Source: JAGLTN01 sp023135255 (lineage in GTDB: Bacteria; Planctomycetota; Phycisphaerae; Sedimentisphaerales; Anaerobacaceae). Taken from it: a stretch of 20,254 nt of DNA. The translations under genes and the position numbers were made by a program. The notes below the pieces were generated by a model. It had not been told where the DNA came from, searched no databases, and worked only from the letters and a program-made list of their open reading frames with translations. Shown here in pieces: positions 6,577 through 13,194 of this stretch (the first letter of the stretch is position 1; each line of letters begins with the position of its first letter). The stretch covers positions 1 through 20,254 of the forward strand of contig DAOWCP010000042.1 of the NCBI GenBank assembly GCA_030639495.1, written 5' to 3'.

Positions 6577-7359
6577 ATGCACATATTGTTAACGAATGAC
6601 GATGGAATATTCGCTCCAGGTTTGGCAGCAATTTACAAAAGGCTGACAACTCTGGGTAAAGTAACAGTTGTCGCACCGGCAAGCTGTCAATCCGGTGCAA
6701 GTCATTCTATCACATATCAAGAGCCCTTGCTATTCAGCAAAACTCAAACAGACCTGTTCTCCGGATTCAGCGTACAAGGCTCACCTGCCGACTGTGTAAA
6801 ACTTGCTGCCATGGAATTATGCGATGAAAAGATAGACCTCGTCGTTGCAGGCATAAACCATGGTGCAAATGCCGGTATAAACGTCTACTACTCCGGGACT
6901 GTCGCCGCCGCCATCGAAGCAGCATTTCTTAACATACCATCAGTCGCCATGAGTCTTGCAACGTGTGAAAAAATAGACTTTGAAGCCGCTGCGGACTATT
7001 GTCTCGATACCCTCAAAAAGTTATTACCCATCCAGACAGGTGAAATCATAAATATAAATATACCTCGCCTTTCACTTGGCAAACCGAAAGGGATAAAAAT
7101 TGTTCCGCAATCTATCGGCGGATATCACGAAAAATATGAAAAACACACAAACAACCTTGGTCAGACCGTCTTCCAACTTAAAGGCGGGGACCACAAACAC
7201 GAATCGCAGTGTACCGACATCATCGCCCTGGTTGATGGTTATATTACCATAACCGCCTTAAACCATGATATGACAAACCATGCAAAAACAGAGTGCTTAC
7301 GAAAAAAACTTGGCAAAATAATATCAAATAAGCCCTACGCAGGAGAAGAAAATGGCTAA
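6577..7359 (+). CDS. surE: 5'/3'-nucleotidase SurE
   Basis: Metal-dependent phosphatase that removes phosphate from nucleoside 5'- and 3'-monophosphates. The 260-residue protein begins MHILLTNDDGIFAPG, with metal ligands D8 and D9, S39 in the APASCQSGASHSIT loop, and N94 in VVAGINHGANAGINVYYSGTVAAAIEAAF, matching D8/D9/S39/N92 of the E. coli enzyme. The frame is open upstream to 6268, but that part lies antisense to nnrE, and the ATG at 6577 gives the family N-terminus. This start has no ribosome site and coincides with the predicted transcription start, so leaderless translation is likely. It overlaps the next gene by 8 bp and heads a four-gene run. Confidence 0.96.
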   Translation: MHILLTNDDGIFAPGLAAIYKRLTTLGKVTVVAPASCQSGASHSITYQEPLLFSKTQTDLFSGFSVQGSPADCVKLAAMELCDEKIDLVVAGINHGANAGINVYYSGTVAAAIEAAFLNIPSVAMSLATCEKIDFEAAADYCLDTLKKLLPIQTGEIININIPRLSLGKPKGIKIVPQSIGGYHEKYEKHTNNLGQTVFQLKGGDHKHESQCTDIIALVDGYITITALNHDMTNHAKTECLRKKLGKIISNKPYAGEENG

Positions 7360-7642
7360 AAAGAAAAAATCACAAATATGCATACTTACTGTCACCGGCA
7401 TAGACACTGTCGGCATAATTGCGAAGCTGGCTGTTGTTATGGCCAAACATAACATAAATATCGTTGACGTTAATCAGAACATCATGGAAGATTACTTCGT
7501 CATGACCATGGCCGCAGACATCGTAAATGCTGATATCTCAATGGAAAAAATAAGAGCAAAACTCGACAGGATCGCAAAAGATATGTCACTAAATATCACA
7601 TTCCAAAATGAAAACATTTTCAAAGCAATGCACAGGATATAA
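7352..7642 (+). CDS. ACT-domain protein (UPF0237 type)
   Basis: A 96-residue protein consisting of a basic tip followed by one ACT domain: ICILTVTGIDTVGIIAKLAVVMAKHNINIVDVNQNIMEDYFVMTMAADI, then a second helix and strand. The G-x-D-x-x-G-I-I-A-x-L turn is the ligand-binding feature of ACT domains, which usually sense amino acids. It starts inside the end of surE (8-bp overlap) behind an AGGAGA ribosome site and stops 2 bp before the UPF0210 gene. In many bacteria a stand-alone ACT protein of this type is paired with UPF0210, suggesting a regulatory subunit. The ligand is unknown. Confidence 0.9.
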   Translation: MAKKKKSQICILTVTGIDTVGIIAKLAVVMAKHNINIVDVNQNIMEDYFVMTMAADIVNADISMEKIRAKLDRIAKDMSLNITFQNENIFKAMHRI

Positions 7643-7644
7643 TC

Positions 7645-9006
7645 ATGGCAATAACCGTAGAAGAAGTATTCGAAACCGTAAAGATGACCCTCGATCACCA
7701 TTTCGATATCAGAACGGTGACTCTCGGCATAAACCTGAAAGACTGCATGGACAGAAACCTTACGAATTTCTGCAACAGGGTACATAAAAGGATTGTCGAA
7801 AATGGTAAAAAACTGAATAAATTCGCCGACGAAATTGAACAAAAATACGCCATACCTATAACCAACAGAAGAATTTCAATTACACCTGCTTCATTGCTGC
7901 TTGAGCCTCTGCCGCACACTAAAGCAACTGTCGTAAAATTAGCAAAGACTCTCGACTCAGCTGCGAAAAAAGCAAATATCGATTTCATTGGAGGCTTTGG
8001 CGCTCTCGTACAAAAGGGCATGACATCATCTGACAAAAACTTCATCAACGCCATCCCACAGGCTTTGGGAAAAACTCAACGAGTTTGTGGATTCCTGAAT
8101 TTCGGCACAACCACCACAGGCATGAACATGGATGCAATAGAAATGTTCGGCCACATATTAAAACAACTCGCCAACAAAACCAAAAACGGTATTGGATGTG
8201 CAAAAATTGCTGTATTCTGCAACGTACCAGAAGATAATCCTTTCATGGCAGGAGCAAATCACGGCGTCGGAGAACCAGACTTCTCGCTAAATATCGGAAT
8301 TTCAGGCCCGGGAGTCGTCAGGGATGTGGTACTGCAAAACCCCGATTGCGACCTCACGCAATTATCAGAAGTAATTAAAAGAACTGTATTTAAAATAACC
8401 CGTGCCGGCGAACTTATCGGCAGAGAAATGGCACAACTGATGAAAGTTGATTTCGGTATAGTCGATATCTCACTGGCATCAACTACCACAGCCGGCGACT
8501 CCGTCGCAGAGATCATCGAAGCTATGGGCGTAAGTCAGATAGGACTTCCCGGTTCAACTGCCGCCCTGGCTATGCTCATGGATGCTGTTAAAAAAGGTGG
8601 GGCGATGGCTTCAGGCAACATCGGTGGACTCTCCGGAACTTTCATCCCCGTAAGTGAAGATTCCGGTATGATCCGGGCCGTCAAATCCGGCGCACTTAAT
8701 CTTGAAAAACTCGAAGCCCTGACCGCAGTCTGTTCTGTCGGACTCGATATGTTTGCTGTCCCGGGCGATACACCATCAGAGGTGCTCTCTGCAATAATCG
8801 CCGATGAATTGGCTATAGGTATGATCAATAATAAAACAACATCTGTCAGGGTGATCCCCGTACCAGGCAAAAAATATGGTGATATAGTACATTTTGGCGG
8901 GCTCCTTGGTTCGGCACCGATAATGAAAGTAGCTCAAAAAGCAGCGCCGGATTTTATCGCAAGAAAAGGAAGAATACCCTCGCCGATAACCTCAATGAGA
9001 AACTAA
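7645..9006 (+). CDS. UPF0210 / PFL-like family protein (DUF711)
   Basis: A 453-residue cytosolic protein of the conserved UPF0210 (DUF711) family, of which members have a pyruvate formate-lyase-like fold but no settled activity. Recognised by the N-terminus (EVFETVKMTLDHHFDIRTVTLGINLKDC), the GFGALVQKGMT and INAIPQAL segments, the GVGEPDFSLNIGISGPGVV stretch, the DISLASTTTAGDSVAEIIEAMG motif and the closing GRIPSPITSMRN. No glycyl-radical RVxGY loop is seen, so radical PFL chemistry is unlikely. The start lies 2 bp after the ACT gene, with AGGA inside the end of that gene, so translation is probably coupled. Length is as usual for the family. Confidence 0.94.
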   Translation: MAITVEEVFETVKMTLDHHFDIRTVTLGINLKDCMDRNLTNFCNRVHKRIVENGKKLNKFADEIEQKYAIPITNRRISITPASLLLEPLPHTKATVVKLAKTLDSAAKKANIDFIGGFGALVQKGMTSSDKNFINAIPQALGKTQRVCGFLNFGTTTTGMNMDAIEMFGHILKQLANKTKNGIGCAKIAVFCNVPEDNPFMAGANHGVGEPDFSLNIGISGPGVVRDVVLQNPDCDLTQLSEVIKRTVFKITRAGELIGREMAQLMKVDFGIVDISLASTTTAGDSVAEIIEAMGVSQIGLPGSTAALAMLMDAVKKGGAMASGNIGGLSGTFIPVSEDSGMIRAVKSGALNLEKLEALTAVCSVGLDMFAVPGDTPSEVLSAIIADELAIGMINNKTTSVRVIPVPGKKYGDIVHFGGLLGSAPIMKVAQKAAPDFIARKGRIPSPITSMRN

Positions 9007-9025
9007 TCTATAAAGCGGAAAAAAT

Positions 9026-9595
9026 ATGGCAAATATTTGTGAAAGTCCCTGGCCATTATTGATAGTAGCTATGGCCTCTTTAGTGACAATTTTGTTACTT
9101 CACATCGTACTGCCCGCAAAAAAACGATTATGGCATCTGCTTTTACCAATCGCCATCGCTTTAGCTGCATTTGCTGTTGATCATTTCATAAAAACAGATA
9201 ACGAAAAAATCTACTATACCATCAACAAAGCAGTCAAAGCTGTTGAAACTGAAAATATAAACATATTAAGCACAACCATAGACAGAAATTATAAGGATTC
9301 TTTCCACAAAAACCGGGATGGTCTCATAAGTCATGCCCAAAATATATTATCTCAACCAATAATAAAAAATATTTACTGGTCAATGATTCCAATTGACATC
9401 AAAACCGAAAAATCTACCGCTTCAATATTTGCAAGAGTTGTATTCGAACCAGACTTCCAGCAATACTCAAGGATGATGCTCGTAAAAGCAAATATGTCAC
9501 TAAAAAAACAAAAAAACAGCAACTGGCTGATCGAAAAAATAGAAATAACAGAAATCAATAAACAGCCTTTTAGATGGAATTCAATCAAATACTAA
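9026..9595 (+). CDS. Hypothetical membrane-anchored protein, possible NTF2-like soluble domain
   Basis: A 189-residue protein I do not recognise by name. It has two hydrophobic segments (about residues 9-29 and 37-53) joined by a short KKRLWH turn, then a soluble domain of about 135 residues. That domain opens with a helix, EKIYYTINKAVKAVETENINILSTTID, and proceeds through alternating strands to a C-terminal EKIEITEINKQPFRW. This helix-then-beta pattern resembles NTF2/SnoaL-like folds, but only weakly. It starts 19 bp after the UPF0210 stop and seems to be the last gene of the surE run. No clear terminator follows. Confidence 0.75.
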   Translation: MANICESPWPLLIVAMASLVTILLLHIVLPAKKRLWHLLLPIAIALAAFAVDHFIKTDNEKIYYTINKAVKAVETENINILSTTIDRNYKDSFHKNRDGLISHAQNILSQPIIKNIYWSMIPIDIKTEKSTASIFARVVFEPDFQQYSRMMLVKANMSLKKQKNSNWLIEKIEITEINKQPFRWNSIKY

Positions 9596-9852
9596 CCAGA
9601 TTGATTTATTTCCGCCTCATAATTAATGCTTCTCACAAAAAAACCTGGTATTTTCAGGAAATCTAACGAAAGTATTTGGTGTAAAAGGTCGATTATTGCA
9701 GTGAGATAAGTTAGTGACAAAAAAGGCGGAACAAGATGTTTGGTAAGGTCAAAAAAAATACTATAGAGTTGAAAAACAGGATTTATAACCTTCAATGGTA
9801 TCCAGCAAGTAATTGCTGTACAAATAGCAATAATAAAAAGACAAAAATCCAA
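9592..9852 (-). pseudogene. Possible remnant of a YggT-like small membrane protein
   Basis: On the minus strand an open frame of 86 codons encodes a hydrophobic polypeptide whose pattern WIPLKVINPVFQLY...HLVPPFLSLTYLTAIIDLLHQIL recalls the W-P, NP, PP and C-terminal hydrophobic helix of YggT proteins. The frame begins only at a TTG or CTG, with an in-frame stop (TAA) four codons further up and no ribosome site, so an N-terminal helix and proper start are missing. Its end overlaps the preceding gene by 4 bp. AT-rich noncoding DNA readily yields hydrophobic frames, so this may be chance. Confidence 0.25.
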
Positions 9853-10143
9853 CAGATGCCGCCATTAATGGTACGAAAAGCACCCTGGCGACAATAAAAA
9901 ATACCTTAAAAATTTGACTTTTTGTTCTGCTTAATTTTTTTTAATTCAAGGACAATAACAATTATAGGACTTTTGTTCTGAGAAAATAAAAAAGAATGAA
10001 TTTAATGGGTGATATTAAAAAATTATAAAAAAATAAATCTATTAAAATTGTTTCAGAGACAAGATTCTCCCGATAAATATATTTGAGAGAATAAGTTGGG
10101 GGCTAACATAAAGATATAAGGTTGTTGAGAGGAAAAGTAGTAT
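9596..10143. other. 548-bp AT-rich intergenic region
   Basis: Apart from the doubtful leftward frame ending at 9592 and a short direct repeat, no gene or RNA is evident. The last 100 bp hold the ribosome site GAGAGG (10127-10132) for the CBS-GGDEF gene and a weak promoter candidate, TTGTTT (10048-10053) with GATAAA (10072-10077), 18 bp apart. An inverted repeat, ATTCTC near 10064 and GAGAAT near 10090, may be regulatory. Confidence 0.5.
9916..9980 (+). repeat. Short direct repeat, two copies 52 bp apart
   Basis: GACTTTTTGTTCTG (9916-9929) and GACTTTTGTTCTG (9968-9980) differ by one T and lie about 165-230 bp before the CBS-GGDEF gene. The start-to-start distance is 52 bp, close to five helical turns. 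Could be a paired regulator site or chance in AT-rich DNA. Confidence 0.4.
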
Positions 10144-11580
10144 ATGACAGACAGAATAAGTGACATCAAGCAGGTTTGTGGTAAACCTGAGCAGCTGTTA
10201 ACCATCCTCGAAGATGCCCCGGTTAAGCAAGCAGCCCTGGAAATGAAAAATAACAAAATAGGCTGTTTGGTTGTACTAAACAAAGATAATGATTTTGTCG
10301 GGATAGTAGCAGAAAGAGATATTCTGCACAAGACTGTTATTAGCGGCAAATCTTTTGAACACATATTGGTAAAAGATGTGATGACAAAAGATACGATTAC
10401 ATGCTCTATGAATGACCCCATAGAAAAAGTAGAAAAACTCATGACAAAACATAACATCCGTCATGCACCTATATTGATTGATAAAACACCAATCGCAATG
10501 GTCTCGATCCGTGATACTATAGCCTATAGATTACAAGCCAACGAAGCGATGAGAACTGCTGCTGAAGAATTGGCTATGTTATCAACAGGTCTGAAAAGTC
10601 TGGATTTTGACGATGTTATCGAATTAGCAATAAACGATGTGCCTAAGAACTTCAAAGCTCAAAATTCGGTTCTTTTTCTTAAAGCAAAAAAATCATGCGA
10701 TGTTATAATACACAGAAATAATTGTCCAATACCGGAACTCGATCTTTCTGAACCTGAAAAACTTAACAAACTCGCTGAAAATAATAAAATATTATCTTGT
10801 AAAAAACTTTGCCGGGAATGCGATTTTGTAGAAAACAGCGAAACATCCATTACTATACCATTAACAGTCTTCGGACACAGCTCAAAAAGAGATTATCATC
10901 ACATTGCAATGCAGGGTTTTCTTTGCATGTGTAATTTTAAAGCTTCTAATTCTGAAGACCTGAGAAAATATAAGGCTTCACTACTGAAAGATTTGCTCAA
11001 TGCAAATATGACAAATGCAAAGCTATACCATGACTACCAGGACGCATTACATAAAAGTCAGACTGACCCCCTCACCGGTGTCGGAACAAGACGCGTTCTT
11101 GAACAAATGTTAGACATGGAATACCAAAGAGCCTGTAGGTATAATTCAGTATTCTCTGTTGCTATTATGGACCTGGATCATTTCAAAGAAATAAATGATT
11201 TATCAGGGCATCCTGAAGGTGATAAAGTACTTAAAAAACTCGCGAAGTTAATTACTAAAAGCATGAGAACCACTGACATAACTGCTCGATATGGCGGAGA
11301 TGAATTTATGCTTATCATGCCTGAAACAAATGCCAAGGACGCAATGAGACTCATTGAGAGAGTCAGACGCCAGGCAAAAAGCATTTCCGTAAATCATAAA
11401 AAGAACATTACTATAAGTTGCGGCCTGACTCAGTGGGGGGGCACAGAATCCGACTCCATAAACAATATCCTCGAAAGAGCAGATGCCGCACTATATGAAG
11501 CAAAAGCCAATGGAAGAGATAAAGTCGTTCTACATCGAGCAACAGATCCTATCTCACAGGTATTTATGAACGATATGTAG
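10144..11580 (+). CDS. Diguanylate cyclase: CBS pair, Cys-rich GAF-like domain, GGDEF
   Basis: Makes the second messenger c-di-GMP from two GTP. Residues about 15-135 form a CBS-domain pair (ILEDAPVKQAALEMKNNKIGCLVV and VKDVMTKDTITCSM...HAPILIDKTPIAMVSIRD), which usually binds adenine nucleotides. Residues about 145-310 look like a GAF-type sensor with a cysteine cluster: C185, C194, C219, C223, C226, C261 and C263. The GGDEF domain carries the intact catalytic motif at 384-388 and the RTTD inhibitory site at 375-378, so both activity and product feedback are expected. No membrane segment is seen. A GAGAGG ribosome site precedes the ATG and an intrinsic terminator follows. It converges on a second cyclase gene. 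Confidence 0.94.
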   Translation: MTDRISDIKQVCGKPEQLLTILEDAPVKQAALEMKNNKIGCLVVLNKDNDFVGIVAERDILHKTVISGKSFEHILVKDVMTKDTITCSMNDPIEKVEKLMTKHNIRHAPILIDKTPIAMVSIRDTIAYRLQANEAMRTAAEELAMLSTGLKSLDFDDVIELAINDVPKNFKAQNSVLFLKAKKSCDVIIHRNNCPIPELDLSEPEKLNKLAENNKILSCKKLCRECDFVENSETSITIPLTVFGHSSKRDYHHIAMQGFLCMCNFKASNSEDLRKYKASLLKDLLNANMTNAKLYHDYQDALHKSQTDPLTGVGTRRVLEQMLDMEYQRACRYNSVFSVAIMDLDHFKEINDLSGHPEGDKVLKKLAKLITKSMRTTDITARYGGDEFMLIMPETNAKDAMRLIERVRRQAKSISVNHKKNITISCGLTQWGGTESDSINNILERADAALYEAKANGRDKVVLHRATDPISQVFMNDM

Positions 11581-11608
11581 CTATCGACAATTTTACTGAA
11601 AACCATCC

Positions 11609-11640
11609 AAAAGCCCGATACAACCAAGTCGGGCTTTTTT
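11609..11640 (+). terminator. Intrinsic terminator of the CBS-GGDEF gene
   Basis: AAAAGCCCGA (11609-11618) pairs with TCGGGCTTTT (11629-11638) around a 10-nt loop, followed by more T. A classic rightward rho-independent terminator, 28 bp after the stop codon. Confidence 0.9.
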
Positions 11641-11684
11641 ATTTACAAAACAACCGACCACCAAAATCATCGCAGCAAATCCAT

Positions 11685-11712
11685 AAAAAAAGCTGCTATG
11701 GTAGACAGCTTT
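11685..11712 (-). terminator. Intrinsic terminator of the leftward GAF-GGDEF gene
   Basis: On the minus strand AAAGCTG (11712-11706) pairs with CAGCTTT (11695-11689) around a 10-nt loop, followed by T residues (complement of 11685-11688). It lies past repeat copy B, so copy B would be transcribed as the 3' UTR of the GAF-GGDEF mRNA. Confidence 0.7.
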
Positions 11713-11728
11713 GAAATTATTATATCAA

Positions 11729-11821
11729 TCCCAATTAAATTTTTCACTTTATCCGCGGGTAAATAACTCAAAGATGAGAAGTTATGGATTTATTCGCGGA
11801 AATTTATTACCATGAATGGTA
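11729..11821. repeat. 93-bp intergenic hairpin element, copy B
   Basis: Gapless match to copy A at a constant offset of 5998 bases, with 16 substitutions. The 12-bp outer stem (11752-11763 with 11789-11800) is unchanged, and the inner stem (11764-11769 with 11779-11784) loses one pair. The right-end palindrome TACCATGAATGGTA (11808-11821) differs from copy A by a compensatory change at one base pair plus one central change. The stop codon of the GAF-GGDEF gene begins at the next base (11822). To the left, an 11-base match (11717-11727 with 5706-5716) continues the similarity if a 12-nt gap is allowed. Confidence 0.85.
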
Positions 11822-12898
11822 TTAGCTCAAGGATTCAAATATCTGAATGTTATTTTTACCTGACTGTTTCGCAGAATACAAAGCCTCATCCGACCTGCTT
11901 GTGATATCTTCCGGCGTCGAAGTAGAATCATATTGACCCAGGCCAACACTGACTGAAACCGGTATCATTTGCCCGTTATAAACAATAGACGCATGTGACA
12001 CCGCATCAAGAATTCGCTGAGCAACTGCAACTGCATCCTCAAGCAGCGTATTAGGTAATATAACACCAAATTCATCCCCACCATACCTCGCTGCCGTATC
12101 TATCTGCCGAATACTTTCCTTAATCGCAACGCTGACAGCCCTGAGAACACTATCTCCCACACGGTGGCCATAGGTATCATTAACTTTTTTAAGTTCATCG
12201 ACATCAACCATTATCATTGATATCTTACCGCCGTATCTGCGTAAACGCCAAAGCTCCCTTTCGAGTGTCTCGTAAAAAGCCCTGTGATTAGCAAGCCCGG
12301 TGAGTCCATCAGTAACTGCCTGCTTCTGAATCTTCTCAAAAAGCTTTACATTACCAAGCGATGCCCCTATAAGCTGACTAAAGAGTTCGATAATAACAAT
12401 GTCTTCATTAGTAAAACTTCCACCGCCTATTTTATCTGCAAGATTAAGTGCACCAACAACGCTGTCCTGGCAGATCAAAGGAACAACAGCACAATTTACA
12501 GTCTCATAATTCTCTGAAAAAATTCTTTGTGACTTTTTAATTACAGGTCTTTTGTGCATATTTATATCACTGGTCAAAATCAGCTCCTTACTCCTGACTG
12601 ATATTACCATAGGAGTAGGAGGATTCTGGCTCAGCGATACTATTTTATTGATTAAATACGGATGATTGTGTTTGAGCAAATGGAGAATATTATTCGCCTC
12701 ATCAAACATATAAATAGAGGCAAACCTGACACCAATAAGCTCAGGGATTTTTTTAATACATATATCAGCAATACGTTCACTATCAAGACAATTAATTTGC
12801 CTTGCAAGAGGTGTGATCTGCTCAAAAAATGATAAGCCGCCATCACCCACAGATAGTCTGCTATTGCCGTCTCCACCTTTGTTCTTAATTAACCGCAT
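11822..12898 (-). CDS. Diguanylate cyclase: GAF-GGDEF
   Basis: A 358-residue cytosolic sensor enzyme making c-di-GMP. After a short variable N-terminus, a GAF domain (about residues 35-180) includes RFASIYMFDE, the CAVVPLICQDSVVGALNLADK core typical of GAF, and the connecting helix FEKIQKQAVTDGLTGLANHRAFYETLERE. The GGDEF motif is at 273-277 and the RQID inhibitory site at 264-267, so both are intact. The GAF domain has only ordinary cysteines, unlike the neighbouring cyclase. The start is backed by an AAAGGG ribosome site about 7 bp upstream. It is a single-gene unit converging on the CBS-GGDEF gene and diverging from the symporter gene. Repeat copy B abuts its stop codon. Confidence 0.95.
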   Translation of the reverse strand: MRLIKNKGGDGNSRLSVGDGGLSFFEQITPLARQINCLDSERIADICIKKIPELIGVRFASIYMFDEANNILHLLKHNHPYLINKIVSLSQNPPTPMVISVRSKELILTSDINMHKRPVIKKSQRIFSENYETVNCAVVPLICQDSVVGALNLADKIGGGSFTNEDIVIIELFSQLIGASLGNVKLFEKIQKQAVTDGLTGLANHRAFYETLERELWRLRRYGGKISMIMVDVDELKKVNDTYGHRVGDSVLRAVSVAIKESIRQIDTAARYGGDEFGVILPNTLLEDAVAVAQRILDAVSHASIVYNGQMIPVSVSVGLGQYDSTSTPEDITSRSDEALYSAKQSGKNNIQIFESLS

Positions 12899-12971
12899 CT
12901 TTTAACCCTTTTGACACTTTCTGCTGACACTAAAAACCACATACCTCTTTACAACCAAAGCTTAATAACTA

Positions 12972-13003
12972 ATTAGCCAAACACCAAAAAAACATTAGCC
13001 AAA
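12972..13003. repeat. 10-bp direct repeat, 22 bp apart, in a divergent promoter region
   Basis: ATTAGCCAAA occurs at 12972-12981 and again at 12994-13003. The 22-bp start-to-start distance puts both on nearly the same DNA face. They lie 75-105 bp before the GAF-GGDEF gene and about 190-220 bp before the symporter gene. The rest of 12899-13194 holds the two 5' ends and no gene. Confidence 0.45.
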
Positions 13004-13132
13004 AACTTAGAAAAATCAGGAAAAATAACCTCCGATAATATTTCCTGTTGCCCTTCCCGCAATTTTACATTTTAATGCTTGATTCTTAATTACTCAAACT
13101 GGCTATCGGTAAATTTAAGTAAGGGATTATTA

Positions 13133-13160
13133 TTGAAAATATCAGCTAAGCTATTACTAT
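13133..13160 (+). promoter_or_regulatory. Candidate promoter for the symporter-hydrolase operon
   Basis: TTGAAA (13133-13138) and TACTAT (13155-13160) lie 16 bp apart, matching 5 of 6 and 4 of 6 consensus positions. The leader would be about 28 nt and holds an AAGGA ribosome site (13185-13189) five bases before the ATG. Moderate quality only. Confidence 0.35.
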
Positions 13161-13194
13161 ATGGTCACAATTTAAGTTCCATTTAAGGATATGT

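Noticed and set aside
7645..9006. Active glycyl-radical pyruvate formate-lyase
   Set aside because: The match is to UPF0210, named for fold similarity only; no RVxGY glycyl-radical loop or activase gene is seen.
10053..10457. Leftward 134-codon frame overlapping the start of the CBS-GGDEF gene
   Set aside because: It is antisense to a well-supported CBS domain and has no family features, so it is a shadow of the real gene.
13021..13050. Hairpin AGGAAA...TTTCCT in the cyclase/symporter gap
   Set aside because: Short AT-rich stem with a long loop, no T-run and no relation to a gene end; probably chance.
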